Shown here piece by piece: positions 7,210 to 14,635 of a DNA stretch of 64,000 nt. This DNA comes from Kitasatospora aureofaciens (lineage in GTDB: Bacteria; Actinomycetota; Actinomycetes; Streptomycetales; Streptomycetaceae), in assembly GCA_000720845.1 (NCBI GenBank), contig JODU01000009.1, forward strand, positions 62,001 to 126,000, in the 5' to 3' direction. The translations under genes were made by a program, and so were the position numbers. Below the pieces are notes generated by a model, which searched no databases, was not told the DNA's origin, and saw only the letters and a program-made list of their open reading frames with translations. Positions within the stretch are counted from its first letter, which is position 1. Each line of letters begins with the position of its first letter.

Positions 7210-9795
7210 TCAGCCCGCGTCGTCGGCCAGCTCGGCCACGCCGGTGATCCGGTGCAGCGGGTAGGTGCGCACCTCGTCCGCCGTGTGGTCGTACGCCGTG
7301 ACGAAGCCGCCCTCGACCCGGATCGGCGCGATCACGCGCTGGCTGGCCGCGCCCTCGGCGTTCACGTAGCCGATCCACAGCGTCTCGCCGGTCAGGACCG
7401 CCGCCTGCATCGTGGCCAGCGTCTCGGCGGCGCCCGTGCGGGGCAGCGCGCCGCCCGGGGCACCGTCCTCGCCGCCGCCCGGCTTGCGCGGGGTCGTGGA
7501 GGCCAGGTCACCGGCGCGCACGGCGCGGATCGCCGCCGTCAGGAGCGTGTCGTCGGGGGCCGGCGGGCCGTCCGGGACCGGCTCCGGTGCCGTCCTCGGC
7601 GGGGTGCGGTGGGAGTCCGCGCGGGCGATCAGCACGTCGCCCGCGGCGGACTCGGCGGCCGGCGCGAACCCCAGCGCGCGCAGCCCCTCCAGCAGCGCCG
7701 CCGGGTCGGCCTGGGCGGCCAGCACGGTGGGCGCCAGCCGGCGCAGGCCGAGGGCGGCGGCCCGCTTGTCGGCGAGGATCTCGTCCAGCGTCGCGTCGTC
7801 GTCGCAGCGCACGTACGCCGAGGCCGCGCCCACCCGCAGCCGCCCGTGCCGCCGGGCCACGTCGTCGATCAGGTACGTCAGGGGCTGCGGCACCGGCGTA
7901 CGGGAGTGCCGGGCGAGGAAAGCATGCAGCTCGGCGGCGCTCCGCCCGGCGTCCAGCGCCCGGCGTACCGAACCCGGCGTGAACCGGTAGACGGTCGCCC
8001 CGCCCTTGGACTCCACGTCCGCGAGCACCCCCAGCACGTCGGCCAGCTCGCGCTCCAGCGGCCCCGGCGCCACCGCCGTCAGGTCGGCCTGGAGCAGCAC
8101 GTGGTCCAGCGGCTCGGGGAAGAGCGGTGCCAGCAGCCGGGCGGCGTTCGCGGTGGCCGCGGCCCGTTCGGCGGGGGTCGGCTCAGCGGTCACCGGGGGC
8201 GTGCGGTGGTGGTGGACGGGGAGCTTGTCGCCCGGACCCTCGGGTTCCTCCTCCTCCGCCGCCGGGCGGGGTGCCTCGGGGGCGCCGATCAGGGCCCGCC
8301 CCGGTGCCGCCAGCGCGCCGCGCCCGGTGACGCCCAGCAGCTCGGCCTCGGACAGCGTCCACCGGGCGAGCCGGCTCCGCAGATCGTCGTCCCGCGCCTT
8401 CCCCGGCTCCCGGTGCTCCCGCTGCTCCCGCTGCGGGCCGCGCAGCGGGCGCTCCCAGCGCAGCCGGGCCAGCAGCGACTCCTCGACGGGCCAGGCGCCC
8501 TCGGGCAGCCCCGCCAGCAGGGCCAGCACCCGGTGGCGCACCTCCGGCGCCGCCGAACGGTCCAGGTTCGGGCCCAGCGCCGAGAGCGTCCGGTCCTTCG
8601 AGTCCCGCCCGCCGACCACACCCGGCGTCCGGGTGGCCGCCAGCCATGTCCCCGCGAGCCTGGCCCAGCGCTCGGCGGGCGGCAGCTCGCGCCACTCGTC
8701 GTACGCCGGGGTCGCCGCGTACCGCTCCTCCTCCTCACCGTCGGAGGCGATCAGACCGGCGCCGTAGGCCAGTTCGACCCAGAAGGCGGCGACCGGCTCG
8801 GGCACGTCCAGGGCCACGGCGGTCCGCTTCAGGTCGCGCACGCTCAGACCGCCGGCCCGCAGCACCGTGGGTCCCCCCTCGTCCCACTCCTTCAGCAGCT
8901 CGTCCACCGTCGCCAGCGCCGCCAGGGCCTGCCCGGCCGCGGTGGCGTCCACCACCTGTGGACGGTGCGTGGCGGCCGCCTCCACCGGCGGCGGCACCGG
9001 CTCGGGCGCGCGGTGCGCCCGGCCGGCGCGCAGGTGCAGGGCGACCTCGCGAGGCAGGACGACCGTGCCGGGCGCGGTCGGCAGCAGCAGGCCCCGGTCC
9101 AGCAGGGCCCGCAGATGCGCGGCCGGGTCGTGGGTGACCTGGCCGTACGGCGGTCCCCACACCAGCCGGTCCAGCACCTCCCGGGACTCCGCCGGCAGCC
9201 CGGCGAGGAGCGCGGCCGTCCGCCGCCGGTCGGCGAACAGGGCGCCGAGCGCGGACACGGCGGAGACGGAGTCGTGGGTCGAGGGCAGCCCGACCGCGGC
9301 GAGGATCTCCTGGATGCGCCCCGGGGACATGCCCGCCGTCGCCTCCCGCACGGTGGGGCCGAGCCCCGTCGGGGACGGGTGCTGCGGGGAGGGCGAGAGC
9401 AGCTCACGGGCGGTGCGCACCAGCCGCAGCCGGTCGTCGGCGCCCCACACCAGCGCCTGTTCGCGCAGCAGGGCGGCGGCCCGGGGCAGCGCGGCGGCGA
9501 CGGCCGGGTCCTGCTCGTCGCCGGCCATCAGGGCGAGCAGTTCGCCGTACGACGCCGGGTCCGGCGCCACGGCCAGCGCCTCGGCGGTCTGCAGCGTGAA
9601 CCGGTCCAGCCGCTCCAGCGCCCGCACGACGGAGGCGCGGGTGCCGGCGCGGGTGGCGAGCTGGGTGAGGTCGGTCGGCACGGGGGTGATGAGGTCGGGA
9701 CGGCTGCGCAGGAGGGCGGCCAGCGAGACGTCGTCCCTGACGCGGAGCGCTTCCGCCAGGGACCGGGGGGCCGCGGACTTCTCCTCGGTGCTCAT
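7210..9795 (-). CDS. Helicase-associated protein with XPB N-terminal-like and WYL-like domains
   Basis: An 861-residue protein with no helicase motors. It begins with winged-helix-like repeats (SLAEALRVRDDVSLAALLRSRPD and LATRAGTRASVVRALERLDRF). A domain about 200 residues from the end (PLTYLIDDVARRHGRLRVG, LDEILADKRAAALGLRRLAPTV) aligns by eye with the N-terminal domain of the XPB-like helicase nearby, the family usually called Helicase_C_3. The last 70 residues (LWIGYVNAEGAASQRVIAP, AYDHTADEVRTYPLHRI) look like a WYL-type ligand-binding fold. Start ATG 9795 is set by homology; no clear ribosome site. Probably a partner or regulator of the helicase. Confidence 0.82.
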   Translation of the reverse strand: MSTEEKSAAPRSLAEALRVRDDVSLAALLRSRPDLITPVPTDLTQLATRAGTRASVVRALERLDRFTLQTAEALAVAPDPASYGELLALMAGDEQDPAVAAALPRAAALLREQALVWGADDRLRLVRTARELLSPSPQHPSPTGLGPTVREATAGMSPGRIQEILAAVGLPSTHDSVSAVSALGALFADRRRTAALLAGLPAESREVLDRLVWGPPYGQVTHDPAAHLRALLDRGLLLPTAPGTVVLPREVALHLRAGRAHRAPEPVPPPVEAAATHRPQVVDATAAGQALAALATVDELLKEWDEGGPTVLRAGGLSVRDLKRTAVALDVPEPVAAFWVELAYGAGLIASDGEEEERYAATPAYDEWRELPPAERWARLAGTWLAATRTPGVVGGRDSKDRTLSALGPNLDRSAAPEVRHRVLALLAGLPEGAWPVEESLLARLRWERPLRGPQREQREHREPGKARDDDLRSRLARWTLSEAELLGVTGRGALAAPGRALIGAPEAPRPAAEEEEPEGPGDKLPVHHHRTPPVTAEPTPAERAAATANAARLLAPLFPEPLDHVLLQADLTAVAPGPLERELADVLGVLADVESKGGATVYRFTPGSVRRALDAGRSAAELHAFLARHSRTPVPQPLTYLIDDVARRHGRLRVGAASAYVRCDDDATLDEILADKRAAALGLRRLAPTVLAAQADPAALLEGLRALGFAPAAESAAGDVLIARADSHRTPPRTAPEPVPDGPPAPDDTLLTAAIRAVRAGDLASTTPRKPGGGEDGAPGGALPRTGAAETLATMQAAVLTGETLWIGYVNAEGAASQRVIAPIRVEGGFVTAYDHTADEVRTYPLHRITGVAELADDAG

Positions 9796-9934
9796 CCGGT
9801 CCACGTTAGCGGGTGGGCCGGACGGCGGGGTGCGTGTGCGACGGTGCGGTGCCGTCGGCCGGACGGGGAGGATTCGGTACCTTCGTCCGACGGGGTACGC
9901 CGGAGTACCGCAACGCACCGCCCCGGAGGGGAAC

Positions 9935-10951
9935 GTGGGGATCGAGAGCGACCAGGTCGTCTTCGAGTATCTGAGCCGCGTCGGCGACGTGGCCCAGCAG
10001 CGGCAGCTGCCGTCGGCCACCCGGATGCGGCTGGTGTCGGAGCTGCGCAACGAGATCGACCGGCACCGGGCGAAGACCACCGTGGACAGCCCCGCCGCGG
10101 TCCGCCGCATCCTGGACCGGCTCGGCGACCCCGACGACATCGTCACCGCGGCGGGCGGTGCCGCCGGCGTACGGCCGCCGGCGCCGGCGCCGTCGCCCAC
10201 CGCCGTGCCCGAGCAGCGGGACACCGGTCCCCGAGACGCCGAGCGGCGCAAGGGCAGGCGGCGCCCCGCACCCGAGCCCCCGGCCGCGCCCGAGGCCGCC
10301 TCCCCGCCCCACCTGGCGAGCGCGCGGGAGCTGGGGGACGTCGGCGACGGCCGGCCCGACTGGTGGCGCGTCGACGACGGCCCCTTCGCCGGCGGCGGAC
10401 TCGGCGACAGCGTGCCCGGGTTCGTCGGCGGGGTGGAGATCCCGGAGCTGCTCAGACGACCGCCGGGGCCGGGCGACGAGGACGCGGACCGGCCGGGCGC
10501 CCCCGCCGGGAAGGCACCCGGGGCCGCGGCGCCGGTGGAGGCCGACGTGCCGGCAGCCGGGCCGACGGGGAAGGGCAGGGTCCGCCGCCTGCCCCGGCTG
10601 TGGCCCGAGGGCGGCTGGAACAACCCCCTCCTGCTGCTCGCCGCGGCGCTGCTGATCGCCGGTGCCGTGCTCGGCAGCCTCGTCCCCCTCGGCCTGGGCT
10701 GGCTGATCGCCTACCTCTCCCGCCGGCTCACGCCGGCCCAGGCGAAGTGGGCCGTCCTGGGCCTGCCGGGCACGGTCGCCGTCGCGGGTGTCGTCTGGCT
10801 GTGGGGCCGCACCGAGGGCCGCTGGGGCGATCCGGTCGCCGAGGGCCACATGAGCGAGGCGATCGCCGAGACCTGGCCCTGGGTCCTGCGCGGCGCCGCC
10901 GTCGCCACCGCGCTGTATCTCCTCTGGAAGGCCCGCCGCCCCCGCGGCTGA
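9935..10951 (+). CDS. HAAS/permease-prefix-like membrane protein
   Basis: GTG at 9935 has GGAGGGG four bases upstream. The N-terminal 75 residues form a helical module (VVFEYLSRVGDVAQ, LVSELRNEIDRHR, ILDRLGDPDDIVTAAGG) like the HAAS-type domain that sits beside PadR regulators and some permeases. A long Pro/Ala/Gly-rich linker follows, then three or four membrane spans in the last 110 residues (LLLLAAALLIAGAVLGSL, AVLGLPGTVAVAGVVWLW, GAAVATALYLLW). 338 residues. Divergent from the helicase-associated gene. Function unknown; likely a membrane-anchored sensor or anti-factor. Confidence 0.65.
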   Translation: MGIESDQVVFEYLSRVGDVAQQRQLPSATRMRLVSELRNEIDRHRAKTTVDSPAAVRRILDRLGDPDDIVTAAGGAAGVRPPAPAPSPTAVPEQRDTGPRDAERRKGRRRPAPEPPAAPEAASPPHLASARELGDVGDGRPDWWRVDDGPFAGGGLGDSVPGFVGGVEIPELLRRPPGPGDEDADRPGAPAGKAPGAAAPVEADVPAAGPTGKGRVRRLPRLWPEGGWNNPLLLLAAALLIAGAVLGSLVPLGLGWLIAYLSRRLTPAQAKWAVLGLPGTVAVAGVVWLWGRTEGRWGDPVAEGHMSEAIAETWPWVLRGAAVATALYLLWKARRPRG

Positions 10952-11031
10952 CCCCCCCCGGGCTGCCCCCCCCGGCCGACCGAAACCGGCGGGCGGCCGG
11001 GCCCGCCAAGGGTCCCGGCACAATGGGGGCC

Positions 11032-11694
11032 ATGGCTTCCACGACTCGCCCCGCGCCCACCGTCGGCTTCGACCTCGACATGACGCTGATCGACTCGCGG
11101 CCCGGCATCCGCGCCTGCTACCTGGAGCTGAGCGCGCGCACGGGGACGCACGTCGACGCCGACCTGGCCGTCACCCGGCTCGGGCCGCCGCTGGCCGAGG
11201 AGCTGGCCCACTGGTTCCCGGCCGGGGAGATCGAGGCCGTTGCGGACCTGTACCGGGAGATCTACCCGGCGTACGCGATAGAGCCGACGCTCGCGCTGCC
11301 CGGCGCCCGGGAGGCCGTCGCCGCCGTGCGCGAGGCGGGCGGGCGGGCCGTCGTCGTCACGGCCAAGTACGAACCGAACGCCAAGCTGCACCTGGTGCAC
11401 CTCGGCATCGAGCCGGACGCCGTGATCGGCGGGCTGTGGGCCGAGCAGAAGGCCGTCGCGCTGCGCGAGCACGACGCGGACGTCTACGTCGGCGACCACG
11501 TGGGCGACGTACGCGGTGCCCGCGCCGCCGGTGCCCGCTCGGTGGCCGTGGCCAGCGGGCCGTGCGACGCCGAGGAGCTGCGCGCGGCGGGCGCCGACGT
11601 GGTCCTCGCCGACCTCAGCGAGTTCCCGGGGTGGCTCGCGGCCTACCGGGACGGCGAGGGCGACGCCGAGGGGCCGGTCGCGGCGCGCGCCTGA
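11032..11694 (+). CDS. HAD-superfamily hydrolase, phosphoglycolate phosphatase-like
   Basis: A 220-residue HAD phosphatase. Motif I is GFDLDMTLIDS, motif II is in VVVTAKYEPN, and the motif III/IV region YVGDHVGDVRGARAAG carries the metal-binding Asp residues. The cap is of the helical C1 type between motifs I and II. ATG 11032 is used; another ATG three codons earlier at 11023 is possible. The last 52 bases overlap a convergent small membrane-protein gene. Substrate not predictable. Confidence 0.88.
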   Translation: MASTTRPAPTVGFDLDMTLIDSRPGIRACYLELSARTGTHVDADLAVTRLGPPLAEELAHWFPAGEIEAVADLYREIYPAYAIEPTLALPGAREAVAAVREAGGRAVVVTAKYEPNAKLHLVHLGIEPDAVIGGLWAEQKAVALREHDADVYVGDHVGDVRGARAAGARSVAVASGPCDAEELRAAGADVVLADLSEFPGWLAAYRDGEGDAEGPVAARA

Positions 11695-11921
11695 CGCCGC
11701 CCGGCGGCGATCGACCGGAGCACCCCGGCACCGGCGACCAGGAAGCCCACTCCCATCAGCATGCTCAGTCCGAACATGTAGGTGGGAAAGGGCGTCGTGC
11801 CCAGCAGCAGCGGGGCCACGGTGACCAGAGTGGCCACGGCGCCGACGAAGAAGACGATCGCACCGGCGCGGATCAGCCGGTCGCCGGGGGCGGCGGAATT
11901 CGTTTGGGTTTGTTCACGCAC
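11643..11921 (-). CDS. Small two-span membrane protein
   Basis: A 92-residue protein with two clear membrane helices (AGAIVFFVGAVATLVTVAPLLL and FGLSMLMGVGFLVAGAGVL), a polar N-terminus and a basic C-terminal tail (AAGRRQARAA). No catalytic motif is visible. It ends inside the 3' end of the convergent HAD gene. The well-defined membrane pattern makes it more than a chance frame. Function unknown. Confidence 0.6.
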   Translation of the reverse strand: MREQTQTNSAAPGDRLIRAGAIVFFVGAVATLVTVAPLLLGTTPFPTYMFGLSMLMGVGFLVAGAGVLRSIAAGRRQARAATGPSASPSPSR

Positions 11922-11966
11922 CCGACCAGGGTAGTTCCCAGGCCTGGAGAACAGCCGGGGGACGTC

Positions 11967-11994
11967 TTGTCACCGGCCTGAAGACCATTAGCCT
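11967..11994 (+). promoter_or_regulatory. Candidate promoter of cold-shock gene
   Basis: TTGTCA (11967-11972), 16-base spacer, TAGCCT (11989-11994). The predicted start, near 12001, falls just before a perfect hairpin, leaving a leader of about 95 bases before the GTG at 12096. Confidence 0.5.
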
Positions 11995-12001
11995 TGGTAC
12001 C

Positions 12002-12022
12002 GGCGGGTCAGGACGACCCGCC
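12002..12022 (+). promoter_or_regulatory. 5'-end hairpin of cold-shock mRNA
   Basis: GGCGGGTC pairs perfectly with GACCCGCC around a five-base AGGAC loop. If the promoter call is right, the stem forms the extreme 5' end of the transcript, where it could stabilise the message or respond to temperature. It could instead be an operator. Confidence 0.5.
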
Positions 12023-12041
12023 CAAGTGCTATCAAGAGCCG

Positions 12042-12077
12042 TTTCCGAGCATATTTCCGAGCAGTTTTCCGACGAGT
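12042..12077 (+). repeat. Three 12-base repeats in cold-shock leader
   Basis: Copies start at 12042, 12054 and 12066. The unit is TTTCCGAGCA plus two bases; the third copy reads TTTCCGACGA. These are among the few T-rich bases in the neighbourhood and lie between the 5' hairpin and the start codon of the cold-shock gene. Confidence 0.6.
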
Positions 12078-12095
12078 ACGAGGACGAGGACAGAC

Positions 12096-12479
12096 GTGCC
12101 TACCGGCAAGGTCAAGTGGTTCAACAGCGAGAAGGGCTTCGGCTTTCTCTCCCGCGACGACGGCGGTGACGTCTTCGTCCATTCCTCGGTCCTCCCCGCC
12201 GGAGTCGAGAGCCTGAAGCCGGGACAGCGCGTCGAGTTCGGGGTCGTCGCCGGGCAGCGCGGTGACCAGGCCCTGTCGCTCGCCCTCCTCGACCCGGCCC
12301 CCTCGGTCGCGGCCGCGCAGCGCAAGAAGCCGGACGAGCTGGCCTCCATCGTGCAGGACCTGACGACGCTCCTGGAGAACATCACGCCGATGCTGGAGCG
12401 CGGCCGCTACCCGGAGAAGACGGCGGGCAAGAAGATCGCCGGGCTGCTGCGCGCGGTCGCGGACCAGCTCGACGTCTGA
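12096..12479 (+). CDS. Cold-shock domain protein with C-terminal extension
   Basis: Residues 1-65 are a cold-shock domain with both RNA-binding motifs (VKWFNSEKGFGFL and DVFVHSSVL). Unlike 67-residue CspA proteins it continues to 127 residues, with a helical extension (ELASIVQDLTTLLENITPM and KKIAGLLRAVADQLDV). The GTG start opens directly with PTGKVKWF, matching other cold-shock proteins. The leader has a hairpin and repeats that may make expression temperature dependent. Such longer forms are common in Streptomyces; the extension may mediate oligomer or partner contact. Confidence 0.92.
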   Translation: MPTGKVKWFNSEKGFGFLSRDDGGDVFVHSSVLPAGVESLKPGQRVEFGVVAGQRGDQALSLALLDPAPSVAAAQRKKPDELASIVQDLTTLLENITPMLERGRYPEKTAGKKIAGLLRAVADQLDV

Positions 12480-12498
12480 TCTCCCCGCCCCCGCAGTC

Positions 12499-13356
12499 CT
12501 AAGGGAACGCCAGCGCGTCCGGGCCGAGGGCCGGTACGAGTCCCTCGGCCGCCGCGCGGGTCAGCAGGCCCCGGATCGCCGCGTAGCCGTCCTCGCCGAG
12601 GTCGGCGGTGAACTCGTTGACGTACAGCCCGATGTGCTGGTCGGCGACGGCCGGGTCCATCTCCTGCGCGTGCTCCATGACGTACGCCCGGGACGCCTCC
12701 GGGTCGTCCCAGGCCGCGCGGACCGAGGCGCGGACGGCGTCGGCGAGGCGGTTCAGCGTCTGCGCGCCCAGCGAGCGCTTCGCGATGATCGCGCCGAGCG
12801 GGATGGGCAGCCCGGTGGTGCGCTCCCAGTGCTCGCCCATGTCGGCGAGCTTGTGCAGCCCGTAGTTCCGGTACGTGAAGCGCGCCTCGTGGATCACCAG
12901 GCCCGCGTCGACCTTCCCGTCCCGCACGGCCGGCATGATCTCGTGGAAGGGCATGACCACGATCTCGCCGACCCCGCCGGGCACGGTGTCCGCCGCCCAC
13001 AGGCGGAAGAGCAGGTACGCCGTCGAGGTCTCGCTGGGCACCGCCACCGTGCGTCCGCGCAGGTCCGCGCCCGCCTCCCGGGTCAGCACCAGCGGGCCGC
13101 AGCCCCGGCCCAGCGCACCGCCGCACGGCAGCAGGGCCCAGTCGTCCAGGACGTACGGCAGCACGGCGTACGACACCTTCAGCACGTCGAACTCGCCGCG
13201 CTCGGCCATGCCGTTGGTGATGTCGATGTCCGCGAAGGTCACGTCGAGGGCGGGGGCGTCCGGGACGCGGCCGTGGGCCAGGGCGTCGAAGACGAAGGTG
13301 TCGTTCGGGCAGGGGGAGTACGCGATCCGCAGGGGATCAGTGGTCATGTCGGTCAT
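12499..13356 (-). CDS. mqnD: 1,4-dihydroxy-6-naphthoate synthase MqnD
   Basis: Enzyme of the futalosine route to menaquinone; it converts cyclic dehypoxanthine futalosine to 1,4-dihydroxy-6-naphthoate. The 285 residues show the periplasmic-binding-like fold of MqnA/MqnD, opening with RIAYSPCPNDTFVFDALAHG, then KVSYAVLPYVLDDWALLPCGGALG, a combination distinctive of MqnD. Its start overlaps the end of mqnB by 20 bases, so the two are translationally coupled; an ATG at 13347 is an alternative start. mqnA and mqnC are not in the window. Confidence 0.9.
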   Translation of the reverse strand: MTDMTTDPLRIAYSPCPNDTFVFDALAHGRVPDAPALDVTFADIDITNGMAERGEFDVLKVSYAVLPYVLDDWALLPCGGALGRGCGPLVLTREAGADLRGRTVAVPSETSTAYLLFRLWAADTVPGGVGEIVVMPFHEIMPAVRDGKVDAGLVIHEARFTYRNYGLHKLADMGEHWERTTGLPIPLGAIIAKRSLGAQTLNRLADAVRASVRAAWDDPEASRAYVMEHAQEMDPAVADQHIGLYVNEFTADLGEDGYAAIRGLLTRAAAEGLVPALGPDALAFP

Positions 13357-14053
13357 GTGGGTTCCAACTCGTGAGGGCGGGGGCGAGCTTCCCGAAGGCG
13401 TCCGTCAGTGCCGCGAGTGCCTCGCCGATGCGCCAGGCGGCACGGTCGCGCGGGCCGACCGGGTTGGAGACCGCGCGCAGTTCCAGCACCGGCACGCCGT
13501 GCGCGGCGGCGGCCTCGGCGACGCCGAAGCCCTCCATCGCCTCGGCCAGGGCGCCCGGGTGGCGCTCGCGCAGCAGCGCGGCGCGCTCCGCGGTGCCGGT
13601 GACGGTGGAGCCGGTCAGGACGGTGCCGGGCCGGGCCCCGGTCGCCCCGGCGACGGCGCGGACCAGACCGGCAGGCGGCAGGTGGGTGACGCTGCCGAAG
13701 CCGAGGTCGGTGACCGGCAGGAAGCCGTCGGCGGTCTCGGCACCCAGGTCGGCCGCGGTGATCGCGTCGGCGACGACGAGCGAGCCGACGGGCGCGTGGG
13801 GGACGAAGCCGCCGCCGATGCCGGCCGAGACGACCAGGTCGTAGGGCGTGCCGTCGAGGGCCGCCGCGGTCAGGGCGGCGGCCGTGGAGGCGGCGGCGAG
13901 GGCCGGTCCGACCCCGGCGGCCAGCAGGTCCCAGCCGTCCGGCAGCCGGTGCAGGACCACCCCCGGACGGGAGACCTCGGTGCCCGGCGCCGGGAACGCC
14001 CGAGCCACCGCGTCCCGTTCGGCGGGGACCGCGGTGGCCACGAGGAGGTGCAC
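13337..14053 (-). CDS. mqnB: Futalosine hydrolase MqnB
   Basis: Nucleosidase of the futalosine menaquinone pathway, removing hypoxanthine from futalosine. The phosphorylase/nucleosidase fold shows LVVSAGIGGGF, VADAITAADLGAE, and EAMEGFGVAEAAAAHGVPVLELRAVSN near the end, containing the Glu/Met-Glu substrate motif of the family. GTG at 14053 is preferred because homology begins with HLLVATAVPAERDA; an ATG at 14095 would run into the upstream lipoprotein gene. 238 residues. Lies between the DUF2771 lipoprotein and mqnD on the same strand. Confidence 0.9.
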   Translation of the reverse strand: MHLLVATAVPAERDAVARAFPAPGTEVSRPGVVLHRLPDGWDLLAAGVGPALAAASTAAALTAAALDGTPYDLVVSAGIGGGFVPHAPVGSLVVADAITAADLGAETADGFLPVTDLGFGSVTHLPPAGLVRAVAGATGARPGTVLTGSTVTGTAERAALLRERHPGALAEAMEGFGVAEAAAAHGVPVLELRAVSNPVGPRDRAAWRIGEALAALTDAFGKLAPALTSWNPHDRHDH

Positions 14054-14067
14054 GGAGGACGTGGGCG

Positions 14068-14577
14068 TCAGTCCTTCTTCAGCTTGAAGACCCACACACC
14101 GGTGATGTTCTGGCTGTCGTCCTTGCCGTCACGGGCCGCGACGGCGACGTTCGTCGAGTTGCCCTGGGCGCCGTACTGCGCGTTGAAGAACACGCTGCCC
14201 GGCACGGTGCGGTAGGTCTTGTCGCTGTCCTCGACCAGCTGCTGACCGTTCATCAGGATCGTCCAGTGCTTGTCGGCGACGTCCGGGTCGACACCGAACC
14301 GCACGGTCTCGTCCTGGTCGACGGTGATGGACTTCGCGTCCTTGTCCTGCAGGCACTTGTCGATCTCGTCGGCCGAAAGGGTCTTGCCCTCTCCGCCGCA
14401 GGTGGCCTCGGAGCTGACCGAGTCACTGCCGACCGTGATCGTCGAGATCGGGGTCGGCTCGTCACAGGCGGACAGCAGGAGAAGTCCGGCGGACACGGCG
14501 CCTGCGGCGGCGACGGCGCGGCGGCGTCGCACAACGCGGTGTCCGAGAGCGGCGGTGCCGCGGGGCAACGTGGTCAT
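14068..14577 (-). CDS. DUF2771-family lipoprotein
   Basis: A 169-residue exported protein. The N-terminus has an Arg-rich region (RVVRRRRAV), a hydrophobic stretch and a lipobox LLSAC (Cys about residue 38), so it should be lipid-anchored outside the membrane. The mature part (TITVGSDSVSSEATCGGEG, ITVDQDETVRFGVDPDVADKHW, VPGSVFFNAQYGAQ) fits the DUF2771 family. It sits just upstream of mqnB and may be cotranscribed; no biochemical role is known. Confidence 0.82.
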   Translation of the reverse strand: MTTLPRGTAALGHRVVRRRRAVAAAGAVSAGLLLLSACDEPTPISTITVGSDSVSSEATCGGEGKTLSADEIDKCLQDKDAKSITVDQDETVRFGVDPDVADKHWTILMNGQQLVEDSDKTYRTVPGSVFFNAQYGAQGNSTNVAVAARDGKDDSQNITGVWVFKLKKD

Positions 14578-14635
14578 GGCGGAAGGCTATACGGCGCCTC
14601 CGCCCCGCCCCCCACCTGGGTACGGCGTGGCGTGG

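Noticed and set aside
10952..11031. C-rich tracts as a phase-variation site
   Set aside because: The runs of C (eight at most) lie between genes and are not in a coding frame or a clear promoter spacer.
12499..14053. A complete futalosine menaquinone cluster
   Set aside because: Only mqnB and mqnD were found; mqnA and mqnC are not in the window.
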